DNA of 64,000 bases from Azospirillum thermophilum (GCF_003130795.1 NZ_CP029357.1:562001-626000), one strand, 5' to 3'; shown: positions 38,746-49,942, counted from the stretch's first letter. Notes: generated by a model from the letters alone, not told the origin. Program-made: numbers and translations.

Positions 38746-41700
38746 TCATCCGACGGAGCCGCTCGATTTCGCCGCCTTGGCGAGCGCCAGGCCGCGCGCC
38801 TGCAGGACCAGCCTGTCGCGCTCCCCCTTCCAGGCCAGGATGCCGCCGGACCGGAGCTGCGCGCCGAGCCCGTCCTTGCCCGGCAGCTGGGCCTGGCGCT
38901 CGCCCTGCCCGCTCAGGCGGATGCGGACCATCGTCTCCGCCTGGCGGCCCGCCTCGTCGCGGGCGACCACGCGGATCATCAGGTCGCCCTTGTAGCCGGC
39001 CGGGGAGTGCCGCTGAACTCGCCCTTCTTGGCGTCGAAGACCAGCCAGCCGGGCAGCTTCGAGCCGTCCTCCATGACCGCCGACAGCTCCACCCGGGCGG
39101 ACCTGTCGGTGTGGATGAAGGTGTCGGTGGGCAGCACATAGCGCAGCGTCTGGACGCCGGCCGGCATCAGCACGTCGGGCAGCGGCTTGTCGACCCGCAG
39201 CTCGTGCTGCAGGCCCCGCCCGGACAGGCCGTCGAAGCGGGTGGGAAGGACGGCATCGCTGAAGGGGCTGTAGGGGGTCAGGGCCGGCTCGACCAGCGGC
39301 GCGAAGCCGGGGGACGGAACCGACGGGGCGACCACCGGCACGGACACCTCCACCGGCACCGCGGCGGGCGCCGCGGCCGGCGCCGGCGCCTGCTCCACGG
39401 CGGGCGGCCGGGGGACGTCTCTGTCGGCGATGACGTCGTTGTCGACGATGGCGATCGTCGCGGTGACGCCCGCGACCGACAGCGTGACGGTCTCCGCCTG
39501 CTCCACCAGGGCGTCGTCCACCGTCGCGACGGCCACGGTGAAGCGGGTCACGCCGGCCGGCACGGTGACCTTGCCGGTTGCCGCGTCGTAGGTCACGCCG
39601 TTGCTGAAGACGAGGCCTGTGGCGAAGTCCGGGCCGGGCGTGGCCGTGACGCCGGTCAGCGTCAGCGGATAGCTCTCCGCCGTGCTGCTCGACGTGGTGA
39701 GGGCCACGGTGATCACCGCCTGCTGCCCCTCGGTCACCGCGATGTCGGAGGTGGTGCCCCGGCATCGCCGACGCGGCTGACCGAGACCGCGTCGTTGTCG
39801 AGGATGGTCCCGCTGCCGGTGGTTCCCCGACCGCCAGGGAGAAGGCCTCCGTCGGTTCCTTGATGGGATCGTCGGTCGTCGGCACGGTGACCGTGAAGCG
39901 GGTGACGCCCGCCGGGACGCTGATCCGGCCGGTTGCCGCGTCATAGGTGACGCCGTTGCTGAAGGTGAGCGCGTCGGTGAAGTCGCTTCCCTGCGTGGCG
40001 GTGCCGCCGGACAGCGCCAGTGCGTAGGTCTCCGCCGTGCTGCTGGGGTTGCTGAGGCTGACGGTGAAGACGGCGGCCTGCCCCTCCGTCACCATGACGC
40101 CGGAGGTGGTGCCGCCGGCATCGCCGACGCGGCTGACCGAAACCACGTCATTGTCGAGGATCGTGCCGGTGGCGATCACTCCGCCCACGCTGAGCGAGAA
40201 GCCCTCGGTCGGCTCCTTCACAGGATCGTCCAAGGTCGGAACCGTGACCGTGAAGTCCGTCACCCCCGCCGGAACGGTGACGAGGCCGGTCGTCGCGTCG
40301 TAGGTCACGCCGTTGCTGAAGGCCAGCGTCGCGGTGTAGTCGGCCCCCAGGGCCGCGGTACCATCCATGAGCACAAGCGGATAGCTGTCGGCACTGGCGC
40401 TCGGACCGCTGAGAGCGACGGCGAAGACGGCAGCCTGTCCCTCCGTCACCGTGACGCCGGAGGTGGTGCCACCGGCATCGCCGACGCGGCTGACCGAAAC
40501 CACGTCGTTGTCGAGAATGGTACCGGTCCCGGTCGCCCCACCGACCGTCAGGGTGAAGGCTTCCGCCGGCTCCCTGATGTGATCGTCGGTCGTCGGCACG
40601 GTGACGGTGAAGCCCGTCACCCCCGCCGGGACGGTGACGAGGCCGGTTGCCACGTCATAGGTGACGCCGTTGCTGAAGGTGAGCGCGTCGGTGAAGTCAC
40701 TTCCCTGCGTGGCGGTGCCGCCGAACAGCGCCAGCGCATAGGTCTCCGCCGTGCTGCTGGAGGTGCTGAGTCTGACCGTGAAGACGGCGGCCTGCCCTTC
40801 CGTCACCGTCACGCTGGATGCCGTGCCCGCGCCATCGCCGACGCGGCTGACCGAAACCGCGTCGTTGTCGAGGATCGTACCGGTGGCGGCGACCCCTCCG
40901 ATGGTCAGCGAGAAGCCCTCGGCCGGCTCCTTCACGGGATCGTCCACCGTCGGGACGGACATGGTGAAGCTGGCGACACCGGCCGGAACGGTGACGAGGC
41001 CGGTGATGGCGTTGTAGGTGACGCCGTTGCTGAAGGTGACCTGATCGGTGAAGTCGGTCCCGAACGTCGCCGTCCCACCGCTCAGCGTCAGCGCATAGGT
41101 CTCGCTGCGGACGGTCGTCCGGGACAGGGTGACGGTATAGTCCGCCGACTGGCCTTCCGTGACGGTGACGGGGCTGCCGACCTGGGTCACGGTGGCGGAT
41201 CGGTCGTCGTCGAGCCCCGTGCTGGTCGTACGGTAAGGGCCGCTCGCCATGTCGTGGATCACGCCGGTCCCGTCGTCCCGGATCGTGGCAGTCCCCTCCG
41301 CCGCCGTCGCCCGACCCGACAGGGTGGCCCTCAGCAGGAAGGTCTCGGCCCCCTCGTAAGCGGTGTCCTGCTCCTGCCGGATGTCGGCCCGCACATAGAG
41401 CCTGCCGGCGGCGTCGAAGGTCGGCAGGGCGGCGTTCGGATCGTAGTCGACCCAGTCAAGCCCGTCCCAGATCCTCAGCATCTGCGCCGTGTCGATCGTC
41501 GCGGTCTGGTTGATCAGCGACAGCGTCACCGTCTGTCCCGAATTGCCGGTCAGGGTGAAGACGACATGGTCGGACGCCTCGTTCACCACCGGGCTGTCGA
41601 CGGAGAGCAGGCGGTCGTCGTCGAGCTGCGCCGGATAGCCGATGTCGCCGGCCGTGTTGCGCGTTCCGGTCCGGTTGCCGGGGAGATAGACGTCGCCGGT

Positions 41701-44700
41701 TCCATCGTCGTAGATCGACGCGGTGCCATAGACGGTGGTGCCCGAGCTCATCCTGGTGACCGCCAGCGCGAAGGCCTCCTGGCCTTCGAAGATGCCGTCG
41801 TTCACGATGGCGGTGCGCACCAGGAGCGAGCCGCCGGCCATGGCGAGGTCGCTGCCGGCGGTGTAGTCGACCCAGTTGGTGCCGTCGAAATACTGCAGCG
41901 CGGGCACGACATCGGCCGGGGTCCTGGCCGTCCCCTCGACCAGGGAGAGACGCAGAACCTGCCCCGCCTGTCCCGACACCGTGAACACGGCATAGGGCGA
42001 GGCCTCGTTGACGGCGATGTTGTTCACCGTGACGGCGCGGTCGTCGTCGAGGTAGGCCGGGTAGCCGGCCCCCGAGCTGTCGCGGGCGAAGCCGGTGTTG
42101 CCCGGCAGGAAGATGTCGCCGGTCGCGTCGTCGGCGATGCCACCGGTGCCGCTGAACGTCCGGCCCGCCTTGTTGGCGGCAACCAGATCGACCGTCTCGA
42201 CCCCTTCATAGAGGCCGTCGCCGACCACCGCGGAGCGGACGAGCAGCGCGCCGCCGGCCGGGATGGCGACGGGGCTGCCGGTGTAGGCGGTCCAGGCCGT
42301 ACCGTCGAAATACTCCAGGTTCGGCAGCAGGTCGGTGCCGATGGCGGCGTGGCCGTTGCCGGCTCCGGTGGCCGCGAGCGCCAGCGTCACCTTCTGCCCG
42401 GCGGCACCGTCCACCCTGAAGACGAGGTAGGGCGAGGCCTCGTTGACCGTCGTGCCGGTGACTGTCAGCGAACGGTCGTCGGGAGAGACGGTGATGCCGA
42501 CCGTCGACTGGGCGACCAGCCCGCCGGCGTCGGTCGTCCGGACCCGCAGCAGGTCGCTGCCGTCGAACTCCGCCGCTCCCTGGTAGGACAGGGTCAGGAG
42601 GGCCGCGTTCAGTTGGGAGGCCGTGCCGGTCAGGGTGACGGCGGCACTGCCGTTCGTTCCGGACTGGATCGTCGCGCTGCCCGGATTGAGGATGGTGAGC
42701 GCGCCGCTCTGCACCGAGAGCTGCACCGTCAGGGTGGCGTCGTCCATGTCGGCAACGGTGATGGCCGGCAGGGCGACGCTCGCCCCCTCCGCCACCGTCG
42801 CGGAGGCGGAGGCCGGGCTGCTGGTGGGAGCGTCGTTGGCGCCGTGGATCGCGATGGTCAGCAGGGCGGCTCGGGAAACACCCGCCGCATCATGCATCAT
42901 GTAGGTGAACCGTTCGGTCAGCGTGGCGCCGACGCCCAGGGCCTGCACCGCCGCGTTGGCGTTGTCGACCACATAGACGTAGCTGCCGTCGGCCCCGATG
43001 GTCAGCGTGCCGAAGAACCCGGCGACGCCGGTGCCCGTGGCGGCTGTGGTGCCGGTCTGGACCGGCAGGGCAACGCCGGAGATGCCGATGCCGGCCTCGA
43101 TCAGCGAGACGCCCAGGATATCGCCGGCATCGACGTCGCTGTCGTTCGCCAGCACGTTGCCGGTCGGGTTCACGCCCGGCGTCGCATTGCCGTAGCCGCC
43201 GGCCTCCCGCGCGGTCGCCGTGTCGAAGACGATGGTCGGTGCGTCGTTCGAGCCCCTGATGACGATGGTCAGGGTCGCGGCGCTCTGGCCGCCGGCCGTG
43301 TTGGCGATCCGGTAGGCGAACAGGTCGCTCAGGGTCGTGGCGCTCGTCCTCAGCGCGTCGACCTCGGGGTCGGCGCTGTTCAGGGCATAGCTGTAGGAAC
43401 CGTCGGCGCCGATGGTGAGCGTGCCGTAGCGGCCGGCGATCTGGGTTCCGCTTCCGACCGCCGTCTCGCTGACGGCGACGCTGCGCGCATGGGTGACCGT
43501 CAGGCTGCCGGTGCCGAGGGGCGTGCTGTCCGCCTGGCCGGCCAGCGGGGTGCCGGCCCCGGTCAGGACGTTGCCGGAGGCGGACGGGGCGATGGCCTCG
43601 GTGACCGAATTGGCGTCGGCCGCCGCGGTCGGGTCGTTCGTTCCGGAACCGAGCACGGTGATGCCGAGCGTCGCGCCGGCGGTCGCGCCGGCGGCGTCGC
43701 GCATCTGGTAGCGGAAGGAGTCGATCCCCGACTGGCCGGCGTTCAGGGTCGGGTTGTTGGCCGTCGGCGTGTAGGTGTAGCTGCCGTCGGCGTTGAGCTG
43801 CAGCGTGCCGTAGCGGCCGGTGACCGTGCTTCCCGCCGCAGCGGTGAAGGTCAGCGGGGTGCCGTTCAGCTTCTGGGCCTGCTGAAGGGTGATCTGGCTG
43901 ACCGAGCCGTCGTTGGCGTACTGGACGCCGGTCACGGTGGTGCTGAACGCGACACCGTCGGCATCGGTGCCGGCAACGGTCATGCCCGCGGCCACCGCAC
44001 CCGTGGCAGCGGTCAGCGAGGCGGTGGTGGAGGCCGTCACCGTCACGGTGGAGGACGAATAGGTCCCGGCATAGGTGTTGCCGCTGGCGATGAGCCGGAT
44101 GCTGAGCGACCCGCCCTGCGGGATCTGGTACTGCGCCAGCGCCGACGGGTCGGACAGGATGATGCCGACGCTGCTGCCGCTGCCGGTGAACTGCAGGACG
44201 GTGACGTTGCCGCCCAGCCCGTTCACCAGCGTGGTGTAGGTGCCCGATCCGGGGACCGCCTCCACCTGGACGGCCGTCACGTTCTGGGCCCCTGCGTTGC
44301 GCAGGCTGTTCACGTTGCCGCCGAAGGTGGTGTTGAAGGTGGTGGTCGTGCCGCCGGCGACCGTCCCGGTGGCGCTCGCCACCAGCCCGCCGACCGTCTT
44401 CGTCTCGCCATGGCGGTCGGCGTCGGTGTCGTTGGCGAGCACGTTGCCCGTCGCCTTGAAGCCGGTGTTGTCGCTCACCCCGTAATTGCCGGAGCCGGCG
44501 ATGGATTCCTTGGCGACGTTGCTGTCGTTCGCCGCCGCGGGGGCGTCGTTCTGTCCGCGGATCGTGATGACGAGCGTGCTGGTCGCCGTCAGGTTGCCGG
44601 GATCGGCGATGGTGTAGCTGAAGCTGTCGGTCAGGGTATCGCCGCTCTGGCGCAGCGCCTGGACCGCGGCCTTGCCGTTGTCGAGGGCGTAGCTGTACTG

Positions 44701-46930
44701 GCCGTTGGCCTGGATCGTCAGCGTGCCGTAGCGGCCGGCCACCATGAAGGGGCCGCTGCCGGCCGTCATCCCGGTCCCGGAGACCGCGATCACCGTCCGG
44801 CCGTCGCCGTCGGGATCGCTGTCGTTGGTCGCGACGTCGCCGGTGACGGTCGCCGTGTCCTCGGTGATCTGGTTGGTATCGGCGGCGGCGGCGGGGGCGT
44901 CGTTGACGTTGGCGACGTTGAACGTGATCCGGTTCGGCGTCGGGTCGAGGTTGATCCCGCCGTTCGCCGTGCCGCCGCTGTCGCGCACCTGGAAGGTGAA
45001 GCTGGCGTAGCTCGACCCGAAGCCGTCCGGTACCGGAGTGTAGCGCAGCTTCGCGATGTCGGCCGCCAGGATCTCCTGCCCCGCGGTGACCGCAACACCG
45101 TTCAGCGTGAGGGACCCAGAGCCGGCAGGGTCGTGATCACCACCGAGGCAAGGCCATCCGCCGGCGAGTCCTTGGGATCGCTGAAGCCGAAATCGGTGGC
45201 GGAGAAGGCGTAGGCGCTGTCCTCGTTCAGCGGGATCGTCCGGTCCGTGCCGGCCGGCGCGTCGTTGACCGGCGTGATGGCGATGGACAGCGTGGCGGTG
45301 GCGCTGCCGCCGTTGCCGTCGGATACCGTATAGGTGATGGCCGGCACCGGCCCGGCATGGTCGGCCGCGGGGGTGAAGCTGTAGCTGCCGTCGGCCGACA
45401 GGGTGAACTGGCCGACGCCGGCGATGGCGAAGGGCTGGCCCAGCGTGCCGGAGACGCCGCCGACCCTGAAGCCGGTGACGCTCAGCGCGTCGATGTCGGG
45501 ATCGCTGTCGTTGGTCAGCAGGTTGCCGGTGCCCGCGCCGCCGTCTTCCAGCACCGTCAGGCTGTCGTTCGCCGGAGTGGGGTTGCGATTGGGGACGATC
45601 AGCGCGTTGATCGCGCTGTCGACGCGGTCCGAGGAGCTGCCGACGAACTTGTAGGTCCTGGCCACGCCGTTGATCGTCGTGGTGCCCGACGCCGCGATGC
45701 CGTCGAAATAGCTCTGGTCGACGACCAGGATGAAGGCGTTGTTGTCGCCCGGGTTGCGGTCGCCGTCCTGGTTGCCGTCCATGGTCGCAGTGGACATGGT
45801 GGTGAACTGCGGATCGTACCAGAAGTAGAATCCGCGGACGATGCCCTGGTCCTTGATCGGCCGGCTGACCCAGCCGTAGTAGTTGGTCGCGCCCATGGTG
45901 AGCTGCACGACCAGATCGTTGCCGGAAAAGTAGGTCGACGGGATCATGTCGGTGATCCGCGTCACCCCGATCGGCTCGTCGATGAAATAGTCGCGGTTCT
46001 GCTCCTTCTCCGCCAGCAGGCCGGTGCCGGTGTAGACCCGGTAGGCGTTGATGAAGCTGTAGGACGCCCGTTCCACGGCATAGGAGTTGCCATCGATGGA
46101 CAGGACGGCGGAATCGTCCTCCACCGCCATGCGGGCGCGGTCGATCCCGTTGACCGGAAGATTCATCGCCGCGACCGAGAAGGCCTCGCCCTCGTCGCCC
46201 CGTGTGTCCGTCGCGGGATTCAGCGCCCGGTCGAAGGAATGGCCGTACTCCTCGACCAGGGTGCGGGTCAGCAGGTCGGCGTCTGTCTGCGCCCGCCACC
46301 AGTCGCTGTTGATGAAGATGGTCGGGCTGCCGTCGGGTCCGCTCGCCGCGAAGGCGGCATAGGCCCCGACATCCGGTCGGCTCCGACGAACCGGATGGCG
46401 ACGCCGTAATCGCCGCTGGCGATGCGCTGCTGCAGCGCCTCGGCGCGCCCGGTCCACTCCGCCGAGGGCGCGTCCTGTCGGCCGTTGAAGGCGGTGAACA
46501 GTTTCGTCAGGCCATCCTGCCCCAGATAGTCCCGGATCACGTCCCTCGCCCGGTCGTCGATGGCGGCGAAGCCGGTGGCAGGCTCCGTATCCGCTGTTCC
46601 GGCCAGGGTGTCGCGGTCCGCGGCCGCGCTCTGCTCCTGGGGAGCGGCGTCCTTCTGCGCCACCTCCTCCGCCCGGATCATGGTTTCGGATGGACCCGTC
46701 GCGGCCGGCGCGGGTTGGGGAGGCTCGGGCTGGGGGATGGTGACGGTGACCGGCTCAACCGTCACCGGGTCGACATGAGCCTCCACCGTCCGGTCGGGAT
46801 GCGGATCGGCCGCCGCCATCGCCGCCGCATCGACGATCGCCGCGCCGTCGAACATCATCCGGGGCTCGAGCCGGGAGGGCTGCGGCCCGCTGCGGCGAAG
46901 GGTGCGGCGATTGTTGGAAGACTGCTTCAT
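38746..46930 (-). CDS. Giant LEPR/VCBS/Calx-beta surface adhesin (five apparent frameshifts)
   Basis: A secreted repeat protein of about 2,729 residues once five single-base deletions are restored. The N-terminus has the sorting-like motif SRLEPRMMFDGAAIVDAAA near residue 20. A domain with VEEYGHSFDRALNPATDTRGDEGE follows. Next come many VCBS/cadherin-like repeats (NVLANDSDVDAGD, GRYGTLTIGADGSYSYAL), then about five Calx-beta repeats of 119 residues, and a C-terminal Ig-like domain (LVFDAKKGEFSGTPPAG). There are no RTX nonapeptides. Frames switch near 46374, 45120, 39826, 39759 and 39003. The gene length plus five is a multiple of three. It is probably exported by the adjacent adaptor, M50 and TolC-like proteins. 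Confidence 0.82.
39420..41190 (-). repeat. Tandem 357-bp repeats encoding Calx-beta domains
   Basis: The marker TCGCCGACGCGGCTGACCGA occurs at 39765, 40121, 40478 and 40835, giving spacings of 356, 357 and 357 bases, with more diverged copies on both sides. The copies are near-identical over long stretches, which shows recent duplication or gene conversion. The 356 spacing coincides with one of the frameshifts. Confidence 0.9.
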
Positions 46931-46992
46931 GGTGACGTGCCCCCGATCACGGTCATTCGACCGGATTGCCTGTTGCGGCTTGTTTCAGTGGT

Positions 46993-47778
46993 TCAGTTCT
47001 GCGCCGGCGGCGTCAGCAGGATCTGCCCGCTCATCCCGGCGACCAGTTCCGGAAATCTGCCGTCGATCACGGCGACCGCCTTGACGGACTGGCTGACCGG
47101 ATCGACCCGGGCGGCCGTGCGCAGCAGTCGGACGGGATAGTCGCGGCGCGTGTCGTCGATCCGCGCGACGAAGCCGTATCCCGGCTTGAACCAGGCGAGC
47201 CAGTGCGACGGCACGATGAACTCCAGCTCCAGCACGCTGTCGTCGATGATCTCCATCAGCGCCTGGCCGGGCTGGACGAACTGCTGATCGCTCGCCTTGT
47301 GCTCGACGATCCGGCCGTCGTAGGGCGCGGCGATCCGGCATTTCGACATCATCGTCTTCAGGTAGGTGACGTCGGCGCGGGCCTTTTGCACCTCGGCCTC
47401 GGCGTTGCGCACCTCCACCATGCCGGTGGCGTTCAGCTTCGACAGCTTGCGCTGGCCGTCCAGCGTGTTCTCCGCCCCGGCCCGCTGCGCCTGCGCCTTG
47501 TCGAGCTGGGCCGCCTGCAGCGCGCAGTCGAACTCGACCAGCGTCTCGCCGGCCCGGAAGGACTGGCCGTCCTTGAACGCGACACGCTTGATCCTGGCAC
47601 CGATCTCCGCCGACAGGGTGGCGTGGCGCTGCGGCGTGAGCTGGGCCCGCATCTCCAGCGGGTTGAAGCCGGTCGCCGCCGCCTGCTGCCGGGCCTGCTG
47701 GGCCACCGCCGGGGCGGTGGCGGCCAGCGCGGCCAGGAGGACGGCACAGGCGAGGGCGGAGCGATGACGGATGGTCAT
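46993..47778 (-). CDS. Small HlyD-type periplasmic adaptor
   Basis: A 261-residue exported protein. A signal peptide (MTIRHRSALACAVLLAALAAT...) ends near AVAQ. The mature part has HlyD/RND-adaptor features: lipoyl-like FKDGQSFRAGETLVEFDC, a coiled coil with KLNATGMVEVRNAEAEVQKA, and barrel segments with RIAAPYDGRIVEHKASDQQF. It has no membrane helix beyond the signal, unlike the two other adaptors here. The ATG 47778 is preferred over GTG 47808 because the signal starts there and GGAG precedes it; the GTG would overlap the preceding stop. It lies 62 bases before the adhesin start. Confidence 0.83.
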   Translation of the reverse strand: MTIRHRSALACAVLLAALAATAPAVAQQARQQAAATGFNPLEMRAQLTPQRHATLSAEIGARIKRVAFKDGQSFRAGETLVEFDCALQAAQLDKAQAQRAGAENTLDGQRKLSKLNATGMVEVRNAEAEVQKARADVTYLKTMMSKCRIAAPYDGRIVEHKASDQQFVQPGQALMEIIDDSVLELEFIVPSHWLAWFKPGYGFVARIDDTRRDYPVRLLRTAARVDPVSQSVKAVAVIDGRFPELVAGMSGQILLTPPAQN

Positions 47779-47804
47779 GGCACGGGTCTCCGGCCGCTGC
47801 TGGG

Positions 47805-49319
47805 TCACAGCGTCTGTTGCAGGGACTTGCGGACCTGCTCCTTGAGCGTGTCCATCGGGATCTCGTCCAGGCTGCCGATCTCCGGCTCCTGGCCGAGCGA
47901 GGCCTGCACCCGGCTGATCGCCTCGTTCACCTTCGCCACCGCGTGGTAGAGGCGGATGGAGCTGAGGATGGCCGTCACCTTGGCGGACACCCGCTCCAGC
48001 GAGCCGCCCGTCTGGCTCTGCTCCTGGCTGCGCGCGATCGCCGCCAGCTCGTTGTCCACGTCGGAGATCGACACGGCACGCCGGTACTGCCGCAGGGCGT
48101 CGTCATACTGGTAGCGCGCCAGATGGACCTGCGAGAGCACCGCCATCTGCAGGGCCATCCGCTTGGCCTCCGCCGCCGAGACGTTCATCTCCGCCGCCCG
48201 GATCTGGGCCGGACCGGAAATCAGGTTGAACAGGTTCAGCGCGACGCGCGATCCCGCCTCCTGCCACATCTGGTTGATCAGATACTTGTCGCCGTCATAC
48301 TTGTAGCCATAGTCGAAGCTGATGTTGGGCAGCAGCTTGACCAGCGCCTTGCGGGTGTCGGTGGCGGCGATGCGGGTGTTGTAGAACTGCTCGCGCAGGT
48401 CGGCGTTGTTCAGCAGCGCGATCTCCTCCATGCGCGCCACCTCGCCGCCCAGCGGCCTGAAGTCCAGCTTGCCGGGCTCGACCAGCGTGAAGCGGGTGCC
48501 GGAGCGCACGCCCATCAGCGTCGCCAGCTCGATTTCCGCCACCGCGAGCTCGCGGTCGACATTCTCCAGAAGGCGCAGGTTTTCCAGCAGGTTGCGCTGA
48601 TAGCGCAGCGGCTCGACCGGGTTGCGGACGCGATTTTCCTGGATGCGGCGGGAGTCGGCGAGCGCCGCCTCGGCCTCGGTGATGGTGCTGCGCACCTGCT
48701 CGCGAAGCTGCTGGGCCGCCAGCGCGCGCCAGTAGGTGGTCCGCACGCTCTGGATCAGGTTGTGCATCGCCTTGCGCCGCCGTTCGTTGGCGACGAGCAG
48801 CCGGTCGGCGTTCTGCTGGGCGTTGTAGTAGCTGACGCCGAAGTCGAGGATGCTCCAGGACAGGCCGATGTCCCAGGTGGCGCGTTCGCGGTCGGTGGAG
48901 ATGTAGGGGTTGCCGACGGACTGGCGGCCGGTGACCGAGTCCACCGACTTGCGGATGTTGTCCTCGTCGCGCCAGGAATAGCCGGCCGCCGTCAGCAGCC
49001 GCGGCAGCATATCGTACTTGCTGGCGTCGAGCTGCCCGGCGGCGAGGGTCTGTTCCATCAGCCGCGTGCGATAGTCGAGATTCTGCTTCAGAGCGCGCGC
49101 CACGGCCTCTTCGAGCGTGATCGGGCCGGTGACGCCGATCGCACTGCTCTCGATGATGGCCCGGTCGGCATCGACCACCGCCGACATCTCCGTCTCGGTC
49201 ACGGGCTTCGGCGTGACCGCGCAGCCGGCAAGCGCTGCGGATGCCAGAAGAATGGCCGCAAAAGCCCTGTGCCTGACGGTTCCGCCGGCCCGCGCCCCGC
49301 CAATGAAGCCGATACCCAT
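47805..49319 (-). CDS. TolC-like outer membrane channel lipoprotein
   Basis: A 504-residue outer membrane factor. A lipobox signal ends LLASAALAGC, so it is probably acylated. The mature protein is the two-repeat helical-barrel fold, with ITLEEAVARALKQNLDYR at the start of the first repeat and IQSVRTTYWRALAAQQL and LNLFNLISGPAQIRAAE later. It should form the outer-membrane exit duct for the adhesin system. The ATG at 49319 fits the signal; an in-frame ATG at 49376 adds 19 basic residues. It is the first gene of the five-gene operon, just downstream of the AT-rich island. Confidence 0.87.
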   Translation of the reverse strand: MGIGFIGGARAGGTVRHRAFAAILLASAALAGCAVTPKPVTETEMSAVVDADRAIIESSAIGVTGPITLEEAVARALKQNLDYRTRLMEQTLAAGQLDASKYDMLPRLLTAAGYSWRDEDNIRKSVDSVTGRQSVGNPYISTDRERATWDIGLSWSILDFGVSYYNAQQNADRLLVANERRRKAMHNLIQSVRTTYWRALAAQQLREQVRSTITEAEAALADSRRIQENRVRNPVEPLRYQRNLLENLRLLENVDRELAVAEIELATLMGVRSGTRFTLVEPGKLDFRPLGGEVARMEEIALLNNADLREQFYNTRIAATDTRKALVKLLPNISFDYGYKYDGDKYLINQMWQEAGSRVALNLFNLISGPAQIRAAEMNVSAAEAKRMALQMAVLSQVHLARYQYDDALRQYRRAVSISDVDNELAAIARSQEQSQTGGSLERVSAKVTAILSSIRLYHAVAKVNEAISRVQASLGQEPEIGSLDEIPMDTLKEQVRKSLQQTL

Positions 49320-49764
49320 GCTCGCCTTGTCCCTTCGAAGATGTGCGTGACCAAGCCGCGCCAACAGGAGCGCCACCGCATAGTCATGATATGAAGCGTG
49401 TGCGACGATGCCGCCAAAAAGTGAATAATATATTTCTGTATTTATGTATTTTGCCGTTCGCTGTCATTTTATGAGTGATAATTCGACGCGGCAAAATCAG
49501 GAGAAACCAAATTTTTACTTTTTCATTTTCATGAATCACTAATTACACCTGAATTTCTGTAGATGAAAATCTGGTGCATAGACGTTTTGGATATGCTGAT
49601 AGAGGTAACGTTTGGCAGCGTCCAGTAACAATATGAGTCAAAATGGACTGCTGCTGCAGCTTTACAAAATTTTTTTGAATCTTGACCACCATGATCAACC
49701 AAATCGTGCATGGTTGAACATCAGAATTCGGTTTTTGGTTTAATTGTATGGTGAAATAAACAAC

Positions 49765-49809
49765 CACAGGGCTGCCCGCCCCGGAGCGCCGGCAGCGGGC
49801 AGCCCTGTG
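49765..49809 (-). terminator. Perfect 15-base hairpin, likely terminator
   Basis: CACAGGGCTGCCCGC (49765-49779) and GCGGGCAGCCCTGTG (49795-49809) form a perfect stem with a 15-base loop. Read on the minus strand it is followed by TTGTTTATTTCAC, a T-rich tail, so it could end transcripts from the aldolase operon. Confidence 0.6.
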
Positions 49810-49942
49810 CTGCGCTGTTTTCCGCACAAGCTACGCCCGTGCGCGCGGTCCCGCCCGCACCCGCGGGCCGGACGTCCGGCAAGAAGACGCTGTCGCCGGA
49901 TCAGTGTCCGTTTGAAAAGGCTTCGAAGGCTCTCGTCACCCA

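Noticed and set aside
35546..38995. A plus-strand open frame of about 1,150 codons opposite the M50 and HlyD genes.
   Set aside because: Composition is typical of antisense GC-rich DNA, and the opposite strand has motifs such as HELGH.
39420..41190. Regular repeats considered as a CRISPR array.
   Set aside because: The unit is 357 bases, has no spacers, and lies inside a coding region as Calx-beta domains.
40579..45213. A plus-strand open frame of over 1,500 codons opposite the adhesin gene.
   Set aside because: It is the antisense of GC-rich repeat DNA, has low-complexity Arg/Gly/Asp composition and no domain, while the minus strand encodes clear VCBS and Calx-beta repeats.
49529..49827. 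Short minus-strand open frames in the AT-rich island.
   Set aside because: No ribosome site, no family resemblance, and composition expected by chance in AT-rich DNA.
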